NCBI RefSeq assembly: GCF_001557215.1
Contig: NZ_LSJM01000104.1
Coordinates: 31,819 to 95,818 of the forward strand
Source: Sphingomonas sp. CCH9-E2
GTDB lineage: Bacteria; Pseudomonadota; Alphaproteobacteria; Sphingomonadales; Sphingomonadaceae
DNA length: 64,000 nt
Direction of reading: 5' to 3'
The notes under the pieces were generated by a model. That model worked only from the letters and a program-made list of their open reading frames with translations. It made no database searches and was not told where the DNA came from. Made by a program: the position numbers and the translations under genes. This document shows, piece by piece, positions 24,525-32,135 of this stretch; positions within the stretch are counted from its first letter, which is position 1, and each line of letters starts with the position of its first letter.

Positions 24525-24909
24525 CCGCCCCGCCGCAGGCCATATCCTCCGATACGTCTATCTCTTCGAGGAAGAGCAGAGACGGGGCCGCGACGAAGGC
24601 GTCAAGGAACGCTTTGTCGTCGTCGTTGGTGTGGAAGGGTCACGCTACCTGGTCGCGGCGATCACGACCAAGGGCGAGGGGCGCAAGAACGCTGTCGCAA
24701 TCCCCGATGAGATCGCACGCGCAGCCGGGCTCGCTCCGGGCAGCGCCATTGTCGTTTCGGAATTCAACCGGTTCACCTGGCCCGGGTTCGACATCAGACC
24801 CCTGATGAAGCAGCCCGGGTACATTGCCGGACGACTCCCACCGCGGTTCACGGCAAAGACCATCGATGCCATCGCAGCCTGGGGCGCCGCTGCCGTCGAT
24901 CGCGATTGA
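24505..24909 (+). CDS. PemK/MazF-like toxin candidate
   Basis: A 134-residue protein starting at the ATG at 24505, 20 bp inside the antitoxin gene. The segments GHILRYVYLFEEEQRRG, KERFVVVVGVEG, AAITTKG and FNRFTWPGFDIRPL resemble a PemK-like group of plasmid growth inhibitors that begin P/A-GHIL-Y-YLW. I infer a ribonuclease-type toxin paired with the Phd-like antitoxin; it is not the usual Doc partner. Confidence in the fold is moderate, in the pair relationship high. Confidence 0.65.
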   Translation: MTAGKTDRPAAGHILRYVYLFEEEQRRGRDEGVKERFVVVVGVEGSRYLVAAITTKGEGRKNAVAIPDEIARAAGLAPGSAIVVSEFNRFTWPGFDIRPLMKQPGYIAGRLPPRFTAKTIDAIAAWGAAAVDRD

Positions 24910-25385
24910 TTGCCGCAACGCAGAGACAGGCAGCCCCCTTGGAGCCATGTCTGACCCCGCATCAAGGCCAGTATGGCGGCAACTTCGGGGATCGGCACCC
25001 CAGGTAGCCAAAATCGGGTCTTCCGGACGACAGCCACAAAGAGTCTATTCGCTCCCTAAAATCGGTGAGGACGGGCGATCGATCCTGCGATCATCACCGT
25101 CGACAGCAAGCTCCTGCGAGCCGAGACGCGGCGAGGTCGATGTCCAGGCGTGCGATAAGCTCCTGTGCCAACAGCACGTCCGCCGCCCAGTGCCCCTGCC
25201 TCTCTGGTCGAGCTTAGGGCCAACCTGCAGAAATGCGAGCCGTGTTGCCCGGCAAGCCGGGCTGCCCGCACCATCTCGCTTTCTGAGGTTTCCCGCGCGC
25301 CGCAGCGCGCGGTGTCCCAGCTCTCTCGCCGAGGCTCGATAAGGGCACCGGCGGACGAGCCGTCGGCACCAAGGAGGCTCATGCA
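24910..25385. other. Noncoding leader region of ssb with hairpins
   Basis: No credible gene. CCGCGCGC (25293-25300) and GCGCGCGG (25305-25312) make a perfect 8-bp hairpin. Near the ssb start GAGCC (25356-25360) and GGCTC (25375-25379 region) can pair around the AAGGAGG ribosome binding site, again placing it in a loop. Other open frames here are GC-rich shadows. Confidence 0.4.
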
Positions 25386-25721
25386 ATGAACATCGTCAAC
25401 CTCGTCGGCCGTCTCGCCAAGGATCCCGTTGCCCGCGACCGCAGCGACACCCGCATCACCGAACTGATCCTCGTGACCGAGCGTCCGGTCATCCGCGACG
25501 GCAAGGTCCAGAAGGATCCGGGAACCGGCTACCCGGTCAAGGATGCAGAATTCCACAAGGTCACCGTCTTCAATGGCCTCGGGCTCCCGCTGCGCCAGCA
25601 CAAGGCCAAGGGTGACCAACTCGCCGTGACGGGCCGCATCCACTACTCGCGCTGGCAGGACGCCGAAGGCAATGACCGCTATGGCTGCGAGATCATCGCC
25701 GAGAACGTCGAGTTTCTCTGA
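25386..25721 (+). CDS. ssb: Single-stranded DNA-binding protein
   Basis: A 111-residue SSB with an OB-fold: MNIVNLVGRLAKDPVARD at the start, then FHKVTVFNGLGLPLRQHKAKGDQLAVTGRIHYSRW and a closing CEIIAENVEFL. It lacks the acidic C-terminal tail (DDDIPF-like) of chromosomal SSB, which usually recruits repair proteins, so it is a short plasmid form. The ATG at 25386 is preceded by AAGGAGG. Plasmid SSB in a leading region protects the incoming strand and lowers the SOS response. A GC-rich hairpin follows at 25744-25771. Confidence 0.9.
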   Translation: MNIVNLVGRLAKDPVARDRSDTRITELILVTERPVIRDGKVQKDPGTGYPVKDAEFHKVTVFNGLGLPLRQHKAKGDQLAVTGRIHYSRWQDAEGNDRYGCEIIAENVEFL

Positions 25722-25743
25722 CCGGGAGGGGCGGCGCGCAGGC

Positions 25744-25771
25744 GTCGCCCGAGCCCTTTCAGGGGGGCGAC
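25744..25771. terminator. Hairpin between ssb and convergent gene
   Basis: GTCGCCC (25744-25750) and GGGCGAC (25765-25771) form a perfect 7-bp stem with a 14-nt loop between ssb and the converging zinc-ribbon gene. No T tract is present, so it is a weak terminator candidate for both strands. Confidence 0.4.
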
Positions 25772-26001
25772 AGCTGGACACCGGTGGCGTCCAGCTTGGT
25801 TCCCCGGTGACCGCAGCTGCAGCGCAAGTGCCGCGCGACGATCTCCAGCTTCATCGGGATGGATTTGGCAAAGCATCGGTCTCGCAGTTTGGCCGCCGGA
25901 ACGATCACAACGCGGCGGCATGCGAGACATTCAACCTGTGCGTTGAGGCCATGGCGAACCAGATCGGCCACCGTATCGAGACGCTTGCTGCCCATAGCCA
26001 C
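25759..26001 (-). CDS. Small zinc-ribbon-like protein under a LexA box
   Basis: About 78-80 residues. Two Cys pairs, CLAC and CSC (ECLACRRVVIV ... LRCSCGHRGTKL), read as a small zinc ribbon. Starts are GTG at 26001 or ATG at 25995. No good ribosome binding site is visible, so translation may be weak or near-leaderless. TTGACA lies at 26028-26033 on the minus strand, and a perfect LexA box (26006-26020) sits between it and the start. It should therefore be SOS-induced. It converges on ssb. Function unknown; DNA or RNA contact is plausible for a zinc ribbon. Confidence 0.55.
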   Translation of the reverse strand: MAMGSKRLDTVADLVRHGLNAQVECLACRRVVIVPAAKLRDRCFAKSIPMKLEIVARHLRCSCGHRGTKLDATGVQLSPP

Positions 26002-26005
26002 GGCA

Positions 26006-26020
26006 GAACATCATAAGAAC
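26006..26020. promoter_or_regulatory. Second LexA (SOS) box
   Basis: GAAC (26006-26009), 7 bp, GAAC (26017-26020), the reverse complement of GTTC-N7-GTTC. Both boxes share the half GAACAT at the same end. It lies 5 bp upstream of the minus-strand zinc-ribbon gene. Confidence 0.75.
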
Positions 26021-26045
26021 ATTAGTTGTCAAGCGTGCTGCGGGG

Positions 26046-26120
26046 TTGCGCAATCGGCCTGATCAGAAAGACCCGCAAACCGAATAACAAGACACTTTGC
26101 GCCGAAGCAAAAAAGCGCAA
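26046..26120. promoter_or_regulatory. TTGCGC operator sites upstream of RHH gene
   Basis: TTGCGCAA is a perfect palindrome at 26046-26053; TTGCGC (26097-26102) and GCGCAA (26115-26120) form an inverted pair with a 12-bp spacer. They lie 36-110 bp upstream of the ribbon-helix-helix gene at 26156, the normal place for an autorepressor site. Confidence 0.5.
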
Positions 26121-26155
26121 TAATCCCGCACATTGCAGCTGAGGAGTATGACATC

Positions 26156-26791
26156 ATGGCACTCTTTAGGGTAAATCTCGACGAACAGCTCGAGGAGCAT
26201 CTGGATAACGCAGCCCAGTACCAGCGGCACGATCGATCCGAAATCGTCCGACAAGCGCTGACCGAGTATTTCAGTTCAGCTCAGAACCACGTCCACGACG
26301 ACGAAGCCATCTGGGACGAATGGCGCGACTTCTCCCGAACCGTGCTCGACGCACAACAAAAGGCGATCATAGCCGCCATCCGAACCCTTCCCGATGAGGC
26401 ATGGGCCTCGCGGAGCGAAACGCTCGATCGCCTAACCAAGGCCATCGAAGACGTCGAATGGGACCAGGGCATTGAGCCGATCTATGAAATCTTGAGAGAA
26501 AAGGTGATCGAAAAATCGCTCGCCTTCGCCACTAACCCCGAGATCGAACCCACCAACCGAAGCTACCCGTTCGCGCCCATCATCCGCTTCGACATTGGCT
26601 TTGCAACCGATGACCTCTACTCGGTCCGGCTGCCGCTGATCCAGGCATTCTTCCAATACTACTGGGAAGCAGGCGAAGCGGCTTTCGATGAAATACCAGC
26701 CATCTGGGAAGCTGCCAAAGCGCGCATAGATGCTGGCGAAAGGCGCCCCTCAAATGAGGAAGCTGCAGCGGCGCGACGGACCTCTGGCTAG
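26156..26791 (+). CDS. Ribbon-helix-helix protein with long unknown C-terminus
   Basis: A 211-residue protein. The first 45 residues are a CopG-like RHH domain (MALFRVNLDEQLEEHLDNAAQYQRHDRSEIVRQALTEYF); the remaining 165 residues are helical and unknown to me, with aromatic patches (SYPFAPIIRFDIGF, QAFFQYYWEAGEAAF). Starts at the ATG at 26156 behind GAGGAG. The TTGCGC sites upstream are its probable operators. RHH proteins normally have 50-100 residues, so the C-terminal part may be an effector or a partner-binding domain. Confidence 0.65.
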   Translation: MALFRVNLDEQLEEHLDNAAQYQRHDRSEIVRQALTEYFSSAQNHVHDDEAIWDEWRDFSRTVLDAQQKAIIAAIRTLPDEAWASRSETLDRLTKAIEDVEWDQGIEPIYEILREKVIEKSLAFATNPEIEPTNRSYPFAPIIRFDIGFATDDLYSVRLPLIQAFFQYYWEAGEAAFDEIPAIWEAAKARIDAGERRPSNEEAAAARRTSG

Positions 26792-27249
26792 GAAATGGTG
26801 CTCTGGCAAGCGGAGTGGTTGATGTATCATCTTCCGTACGCGCGCCTTGCATGAGGCTACCGTCATGCAAGCGGCCTTGCTTCAAACTTGGTTGCCCCCT
26901 CGCAGGATAAACAGTGGGTGGCGTCTCCCGACCTCTGGCCGGGATCGCGCTCTATTCCGCCCCGTGCGCTGCGGCCCCGTCTTCACGAAGGCTTCGCGCA
27001 CCCAAGGCTTCACCGAGCCCCTGAAAGGTCTCGGTCCTTCAGGTGACGATCGCTGACGCATTTGGCCGCTGGCCACGCTTGCGCGCTGCCGCCTGATGAG
27101 CGGCGCTCTCAAGCGGCTCGGGCTGCGCCGGGGCATTGCGTTTCTGATGGCCCGCCGGCTCTCGGTTCCGCCGCTCGCGGCCGAGTTGCCGCGCGCGATT
27201 TCACGTTTCAAACTTCTTCGTTTATCAGACCTTTGAAAGGAGATGAGAT
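26792..27249. other. GC-rich region without recognised gene
   Basis: Frames here are Arg/Pro/Ala-rich shadows. A hairpin CTGAAAGG ... CCTTCAG occurs near 27017-27042. Just before 27250 an AT-richer stretch (about 27205-27240) and the site AAAGGAG mark the promoter/ribosome binding region of the next gene. Nothing else was identified. Confidence 0.4.
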
Positions 27250-27546
27250 ATGGCCAACGTCAGTGGGTCGGAGCGCAAACGGCGCAAGAAAACGCGCGAA
27301 GAGAATTCCGTTTGCGCACGCTGCAGCATAACGCTTAGCGACGGATGTGCGGACACTCATCATGATTTTGAGCGTGGCGATAAGCGATACACGGATGAAG
27401 CTCATCGACATGCTGTGTGCAAGCCGTGCCATCGAGGCATTCATCAAGTCTTTCCGCAACAAGCCGTCCCTCTTTCCGAGGTGTTGGCCAAGGAGGCATC
27501 AGGTGAGATCAAGATTGCCAGAATCTGCTGTGCGAACTGTGCATAG
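27250..27546 (+). CDS. Small HNH-like zinc-binding protein
   Basis: A 98-residue basic protein starting at the ATG at 27250, ribosome binding site AAAGGAG. It has Cys22-x2-Cys25, a His pair at 37-38 inside DTHHDFERGD, and Cys57-x2-Cys60-His61 with His65 (CKPCHRGIH). The order C-x2-C, H-H, C-x2-C-H-x3-H fits the zinc-binding HNH endonuclease layout, so a small nuclease or a zinc-binding DNA protein is likely. The N-terminus is very basic (RKRRKKTREE). Confidence 0.65.
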   Translation: MANVSGSERKRRKKTREENSVCARCSITLSDGCADTHHDFERGDKRYTDEAHRHAVCKPCHRGIHQVFPQQAVPLSEVLAKEASGEIKIARICCANCA

Positions 27547-27667
27547 ACACCGCCGCCGCAGCCATCTCGGCTATTGTCGTTTCCGCGGCAAACTGCACGA
27601 AGCTGCCGGTCTGCTTCAAGTACGGCTCCTGCTCGTCACTTAATGTGGCCCGCCACTGGTATGGACC

Positions 27668-28153
27668 CTATCGGTCCTCCTGATCCAGACGGACCGCCTT
27701 TTCGATGAAGCCCTGTGGCTCTCTCACGAAATGCGCTGCGTCTGATTGCAGAACCGTCCTGACGACAGCTTCCCTGCTTGGCTGAATGATCGCACCCTCC
27801 GGCGTTGCAAAGACGCAGTCGAGTTGCCGCGCGACGTCGCAGACCCCGCCGACCAAAGGCAAAGAGAGATCTGCCGCGTCGAAGCGGACCTGGATTTCTT
27901 CGATGAATTCGTCATCGAAGCTCACCTGAATGTCGTCCGCAGGTTCGTCACCCCACACCCGGAGACCGGTGTACGATCGCGGCTTCTCGGGCAGCAGCAT
28001 GTCGAGTTTTGCGAACAGCGCATCCGCCTTTGCGATGGGCAGTGCCAGAACAACTTCCTCGAGCTGCCCGCGGCTCATCCGTGCTGCGTGGACCCCTGCG
28101 ATACGCGCCGCAGAGGCAGGGATGAGGTTGATGACGAACTGCCAGACGGCCAT
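27668..28153 (-). CDS. Unknown protein, minus strand in the leading region
   Basis: A 161-residue protein of unknown function starting at the ATG at 28153. It begins MAVWQFVINLIPASAARIAG, then an acidic middle (GDEPADDIQVSFDDEFIEEIQVRFD) and ends KAVRLDQEDR. The acidic two-strand segment and size recall small immunity-like proteins, but I cannot assign a family. Its upstream region is the hairpin-rich noncoding stretch at 28154-28834. Confidence 0.55.
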   Translation of the reverse strand: MAVWQFVINLIPASAARIAGVHAARMSRGQLEEVVLALPIAKADALFAKLDMLLPEKPRSYTGLRVWGDEPADDIQVSFDDEFIEEIQVRFDAADLSLPLVGGVCDVARQLDCVFATPEGAIIQPSREAVVRTVLQSDAAHFVREPQGFIEKAVRLDQEDR

Positions 28154-28834
28154 GGCCCGAACATAGCGTCAATGCGGGCTCCGACAATGGGCTCGTTCGC
28201 TAAGTGCCGCCCATGCGGGCAGGGCAGCGCCCCTTACCCGCGAACGCGCCTTTCCTTGCCAGGAAGGCGTTCGCGCTCGGAGCTTTCCGACCGTAATGCG
28301 TGCTGCTGCGAGCAGGCGGGTCATTCGGTATCCTCCGTCCGGTCAAGGATCGGCTCAGGCTGTCGCTGCGCTTGCCTTCACCGCCCGCGTGGCGGTGATG
28401 CCCGCTTTGCGGCATCATCCCTGACAGTCCGTCGTCTTGCGACCAGCCCCGCCAAACGGTCTCTCAAGATGGGGGGAGTTCCCGCTGTAACCCCTTCGCA
28501 GGGCCGAAGGGGCGGCCCGGTGTGGCGCTGAAGCGCCTGACCGGCCCTGCCTTCGTCTCACCTGCTCGAGGGCGGGAACGTCTCTTCCACACACACAGGA
28601 ACACCTGCCGAAACCTATCGGCGGCCGCCCCTTGGTCAAGGATCGCGGTCCCCCCAATTTTCAGCAATCGCGGCTGTCTCGCTGCGCTCGCGCCACGCTT
28701 GGCAGAAAATCGGTTCCCCCACGCCCGCCATGGCGGCGGCGAGACGAGCTCGCCGTCCCTGACACGGTTCGTCCGGCCCGATGGGTTTTTGGCTGTTCCC
28801 AATGTGGGGACGATTTCAAAAATCGGAGGCTTTT
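28154..28834. other. 680-bp hairpin-rich noncoding region
   Basis: No credible gene. It has many perfect or near-perfect hairpins: GCGAACG/CGTTCGC with inner CCTTTCC/GGAAGG (28240-28274), CCGCC/GGCGG (28381-28395), TGATGCC/GGCATCA (28396-28417), GTCG/CGAC (28432-28444), GGCGC/GCGCC around 28525-28540, a 12-bp imperfect stem (28654-28665 with 28702-28713) and CGATTT/AAATCG (28811-28825) abutting the ribosome binding site GGAGG of the gene at 28835. It could hold single-strand promoters, a single-strand initiation site or a structured RNA. Confidence 0.5.
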
Positions 28835-29827
28835 ATGACTTTTTTCAATTCGTTCGCAGATCTGGCTCAGGCACGGATCAATCTCGCCGATGCTCGTGAA
28901 GGGATCACGGAATCCTATGACGGAGCGTTTCTTGAACACAGCGATCTGGCAAAGCTCAACATCATCGAGGCTCCAATCGCCGCAGAGATGCCGGATCCCG
29001 ACATGGCGCGCCGCGCCGTGGAGATGGCAATCGGAACGATCTTCGATGTCCTCAAGGACACGCGCATGGAGGAATTTGCGCAGCAACTCGCCTGGGGCAT
29101 GGTCAACTCCTTCCACATGACCGCACGCCTGGCTGAAGGTCGCGAGGACGATGCTGCAAAGAAGCTGGGCGAAATGGCCCGCCACTTCGACCCTTCGGAG
29201 ATTTACGCTGTCGAGCTCGAGGAAACACAACAGCTCTGCCAGACACTGCAAGGATGCCGCGAAGCGCTCGAGGCGATGCGCGATCATGCAGCGGACGTCT
29301 ACCGGGTCGAAACCGGTCGCCCCTTCACGGCCGCACGGGGATCGCAAGTCAGCAAGAACGGGGTTACCGCAAGCCAGGTGCAGGCACGCGATTTCCTCGC
29401 CGCACGCGCCAAGGATCGCAGGGCACAATTCCAGCCCGATGGCCCGCTGGTGATCGTGTCAGGTGGCCAGAAGGATTGGCACGATTTTGCGATGATCTGG
29501 GCTATCCTCGACGACATCAAGTCGCGGATCCCGAACATGGTCCTGGGCACGACCGGCATGCGCAAGGGCGTCGACGCCATGGCCGGTGCATGGGCGCAGC
29601 AGAACGGGGTCAACACGATCCTGTTCGTCCCCGATCAGCGCCACGGCAACCGGGCTCCGTTCCTGCGCAACGAGAGCATCGTTAAGCTGAACCCTGTTGA
29701 AGCGATCATCGGTGAAGGGTCGGGCATCCAGTCCAACCTTGCACAGCGCCTCCGTCAGGCAGGCGTGCCGCTGCACATCCGCCGGATCAGTGATCAGGCG
29801 CAGGTTCGGTCGCGCAACTTTGCGTGA
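28835..29827 (+). CDS. DUF2493 / SLOG-domain plasmid protein
   Basis: A 330-residue protein starting at the ATG at 28835, ribosome binding site GGAGG. The N-terminal 190 residues are helical and match DUF2493-associated plasmid proteins. From about 200 a Rossmann-like SLOG/YspA-type domain follows: PLVIVSGGQKDWHDFAMIWAILDDI, VLGTTGMRKGVDAMAGAWAQQNGV and NTILFVPDQRHGNRAPF, the GGxxD and G-A-x-x-W signatures of nucleotide-binding SLOG proteins. SLOG proteins bind or process nucleotide-derived signals and occur in many conflict systems. The gene ends in a strong terminator, so it is probably a single unit. Confidence 0.8.
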   Translation: MTFFNSFADLAQARINLADAREGITESYDGAFLEHSDLAKLNIIEAPIAAEMPDPDMARRAVEMAIGTIFDVLKDTRMEEFAQQLAWGMVNSFHMTARLAEGREDDAAKKLGEMARHFDPSEIYAVELEETQQLCQTLQGCREALEAMRDHAADVYRVETGRPFTAARGSQVSKNGVTASQVQARDFLAARAKDRRAQFQPDGPLVIVSGGQKDWHDFAMIWAILDDIKSRIPNMVLGTTGMRKGVDAMAGAWAQQNGVNTILFVPDQRHGNRAPFLRNESIVKLNPVEAIIGEGSGIQSNLAQRLRQAGVPLHIRRISDQAQVRSRNFA

Positions 29828-29836
29828 GCGCTCTTC

Positions 29837-29878
29837 GGAAGGCTCCGGCTTATCCCGGGGCCTTCCGCTCTTCTTTTG
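29837..29878 (+). terminator. Rho-independent terminator after DUF2493 gene
   Basis: GGAAGGCTCC (29837-29846) pairs with GGGGCCTTCC (29857-29866) with a small mismatch, followed by a T-rich GCTCTTCTTTTG. It sits 10 bp after the stop codon. Confidence 0.8.
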
Positions 29879-29895
29879 CGCAAGGGGCGGGCTCT

Positions 29896-29956
29896 GGGGG
29901 CATCGAACCCCCTTCGCCCGCTGACGCGAGCATCGCGATCCCCTGAGTTTATCAGG
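29896..29956. repeat. Three tandem perfect hairpins
   Basis: GGGGG/CCCCC (29896-29912), CGCGA/TCGCG (29925-29937) and CCTGA/TCAGG (29942-29956) follow one another with 3-12 nt gaps in the noncoding stretch 29879-30166. No gene seen there. They add to the hairpin richness close to the candidate oriT. Confidence 0.5.
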
Positions 29957-30166
29957 CGCGCTTGTGCCTTGGCTCGGCGCGCCTTGCCCATGCTCGATGC
30001 TTTGCATCTTGCGGGCATCGCTGCCGCACTAACTGCCACACCCGGACAATGGGTCGACCAGCCATCCTTGGGGTGAACCAGAACCACCTGGCGGCATTCT
30101 GCCACCAGCTCAGGTAGTGAGAAAGAAGAGGGGGATGGAGGAGACGAGCAGCGACAGGAGGCAAAG

Positions 30167-30733
30167 ATGCTCGTCACATTCCGCGTCAAGGATATCGAGA
30201 CAAGGCTCAATTCGAAACCGGCTCAGATATGCCCGCCAGAGCTCGCAGCACTGATGCGCAGACTGCACACCGCCAACAGCACGATCGATGCAGACCCAGG
30301 CGAATTCCTGGCCGCGCCCCTGAACTTCGAGATCAATGCCAACGCGCTTGCGATCGCCGAGTTCGCATCCTGTTTCGACCATCGCCCGGAAATGATCGCG
30401 ATCGTCGAGGAAGCACAGTTTCTTGGACGAATGCTGCGGATCGAGCACCACCAATACGACGCACCGATCACGATGCGGGTGAGTGAGCACATTGCACTGG
30501 TAGGCGACATCACAATGAGCAGCGACCTTGCTGCAAAGGTGCTCACCTCGCTTGGCTACCACCGCCAAGAATCTGGCCAACTGTCCCTGCAAAAGCTTGG
30601 GACAGCGCTCGAGGATCACCGGACTTATGCGGCTTTCGCCAAGGCAGGAATCACTCCGCTCTTCGAAAGCCTCGCGTTCATCGCCGCCACCGATTGTGGA
30701 GAGCAACATCCGCTGCTCGAATGGACCTCATGA
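30167..30733 (+). CDS. Unknown protein with purine-tract leader
   Basis: A 188-residue protein of unknown function, starting at the ATG at 30167 with ribosome binding site AGGAGG. A purine tract (AAGAGGGGGATGGAGG, about 30126-30141) sits upstream as in the leader family, but no hairpin is evident. It is mostly helical with beta segments (APLNFEINANALAIAEF, HIALVGDITMSSDLAAKVL). No motif identified. A terminator follows at 30833. Confidence 0.6.
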   Translation: MLVTFRVKDIETRLNSKPAQICPPELAALMRRLHTANSTIDADPGEFLAAPLNFEINANALAIAEFASCFDHRPEMIAIVEEAQFLGRMLRIEHHQYDAPITMRVSEHIALVGDITMSSDLAAKVLTSLGYHRQESGQLSLQKLGTALEDHRTYAAFAKAGITPLFESLAFIAATDCGEQHPLLEWTS

Positions 30734-30832
30734 CTATCCGGACAGCAGTTCACGAGCAGCCACGAACCGGCTGAACTCGTCGCCATGTTTAACGCTCGAT
30801 CTGCAAATTGCCTCCTGCAGGATCGAGGTGGA

Positions 30833-30870
30833 AAAGGGTGCCCGGCACGTTGCCGCGGTGCCCTTTTTTC
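30833..30870 (+). terminator. Rho-independent terminator
   Basis: AAGGG with inner CGGCA (30834-30847) pairs with TGCCG and CCCTT (around 30850-30865) across an internal loop and is followed by six T. It ends the transcript of the gene at 30167. Confidence 0.75.
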
Positions 30871-31163
30871 ATGCCCCCTGGGTCACGGCACTGCCGAACA
30901 ACCACATTCCGGCACATAGCTTTCGCGAAGTCGCTGGTAACGCATGCCTCCCGCCGCAGGCACGTCCACCACCATCGCCATGAGCACCCCGCCAGCATAC
31001 TGGTCAACCACTAATTTCCCGACCGAGAAGCCGTGCTGCGCCGGCTTCCGCACCATCGAAAAATTAGCGGTCAAGCCTCCGCTTCGCTCCGGTGACCAGC
31101 ACACTGACGGGGCGCTGTTTCATGGCATGGCGGACGAGCCGCCGAGCGCCAGGAGGCAAGGTC
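30871..31163. other. Intergenic region with a doubtful minus-strand frame
   Basis: A minus-strand frame (30883-31056 from an ATG, MVRKPAQHGFSVGKLVVDQYAG) reads somewhat like a real protein, but it has no ribosome binding site and is only about 57 residues. I do not call it a gene. A perfect GGCGG/CCGCC hairpin lies at about 31129-31143, just upstream of the small gene at 31164. Confidence 0.3.
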
Positions 31164-31415
31164 ATGTGCTACACAACAGAAAGCTACGAAGACGACATTT
31201 CAGTGCTTCGCCAGATCAATCCCAACATCATCGCCCTTGATGAAAGAACGCTGGAAGCTGAGCGGCGCTCCTACCACACATTCTTCGACGTCCACGTCGT
31301 TGAGACCCCGGACGGGTACATCCTCATCGAGGAGGGAGACTATGGCGAGCTGCCGATGCATCTGATCGACCAGATCGTCTACACCGCCACCGGCAAGATG
31401 GCCGATGAATTCTGA
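31164..31415 (+). CDS. Small acidic unknown protein
   Basis: An 83-residue acidic protein starting at the ATG at 31164 (CAGGAGG, 9 nt upstream). It is beta-rich in the middle (YHTFFDVHVVETPDGYILIEEGDYGELP). A negative charge with small size is a feature of some DNA-mimic anti-defence proteins; this is only a suggestion. It is the last plus-strand gene before the candidate oriT. Hairpin GGGCGG/CCGCCC follows at 31423-31443. Confidence 0.6.
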   Translation: MCYTTESYEDDISVLRQINPNIIALDERTLEAERRSYHTFFDVHVVETPDGYILIEEGDYGELPMHLIDQIVYTATGKMADEF

Positions 31416-31422
31416 CGAGACA

Positions 31423-31443
31423 GGGCGGTGGTCATCGCCGCCC
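31423..31443. terminator. Bidirectional terminator hairpin
   Basis: GGGCGG (31423-31428) and CCGCCC (31438-31443) form a perfect 6-bp stem; A residues at 31454-31459 give a T tract for minus-strand transcripts entering from the converging coiled-coil gene only weakly, and the plus side has none. Moderate support. Confidence 0.45.
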
Positions 31444-31462
31444 AACTCGACGAAAAAAGACC

Positions 31463-31846
31463 TCACCTGCCAAGCTTCTCGAGGGCAGAAATCGCCACCT
31501 TTGGCTTCACCTTGACGGCCAGCTCCAGAAGGGCAATCGCCGTATCCTGACCCACCTTCTTGATCAGCCGATTTAGCTCTCGTTCTGCTTCCTCGCGCTC
31601 AAGCTCTGCAAGCTTCTGCCTGCGCTCTTCCAGCTCCTTTTCTGCTGCTGCAAGCGCGGACCGTTCGCGTTCAAGTTTCGACACCACTGCGCATTCCTCC
31701 AAGCCTTGAAAGACCATGCGAAGATGCACCAATCGCAGGGTCTGTTCGAGGCATTTTTTTGCTTGCTGCTCTCGCGCCACTTCGTCGCGGAAGATGGCCT
31801 GGTTGAGCCATCGCCATGGCCAAACCAAGAGCCATTGTCGTCCCAC
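31463..31846 (-). CDS. Coiled-coil unknown protein
   Basis: Up to 127 residues from a GTG at 31846; an ATG at 31717 is the next good start and would keep the main part. The C-terminal 80 residues are a strong coiled coil (KLERERSALAAAEKELEERRQKLAELEREEAERELNRL), so it may dimerise. No membrane segment. It converges on the gene at 31164. Function unknown; its start near the candidate oriT allows a role in transfer but nothing proves it. Confidence 0.45.
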   Translation of the reverse strand: MGRQWLLVWPWRWLNQAIFRDEVAREQQAKKCLEQTLRLVHLRMVFQGLEECAVVSKLERERSALAAAEKELEERRQKLAELEREEAERELNRLIKKVGQDTAIALLELAVKVKPKVAISALEKLGR

Positions 31847-32135
31847 AGCTCCCGCTGTAGGCGGAAATAACGCATGCGGTGAGTTCGCGAGTCAGGCTCG
31901 CTCGCGCAATCCCACTGGAGAACCACCTGGGCCGGTGATCCCGCTACGGCAATGGACCTAGCACAGGGCACAAGTTCCTGATTTTTTGCACACCGTACAC
32001 CGCTGCGCGGTAGGCTGATGCAGCGACGTTCTGTATATTTCACAATTGGTTAGCTGAACTCTTGCTCAGAATTGGGGCGGTGCAGTCGGCTGCAGGATGC
32101 TCACGGCCACAATAAAGCACTGAAAAACCAATACC

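Noticed and set aside
28154-28834. CRISPR-like array suggested by repeated hairpins
   Set aside because: The repeats differ in sequence and spacing; there are no direct repeats with unique spacers and no cas genes.
30883-31104. Minus-strand frame that reads partly like a protein
   Set aside because: Starts from GTG or a late ATG without ribosome binding site, only 57-73 residues, no motif.
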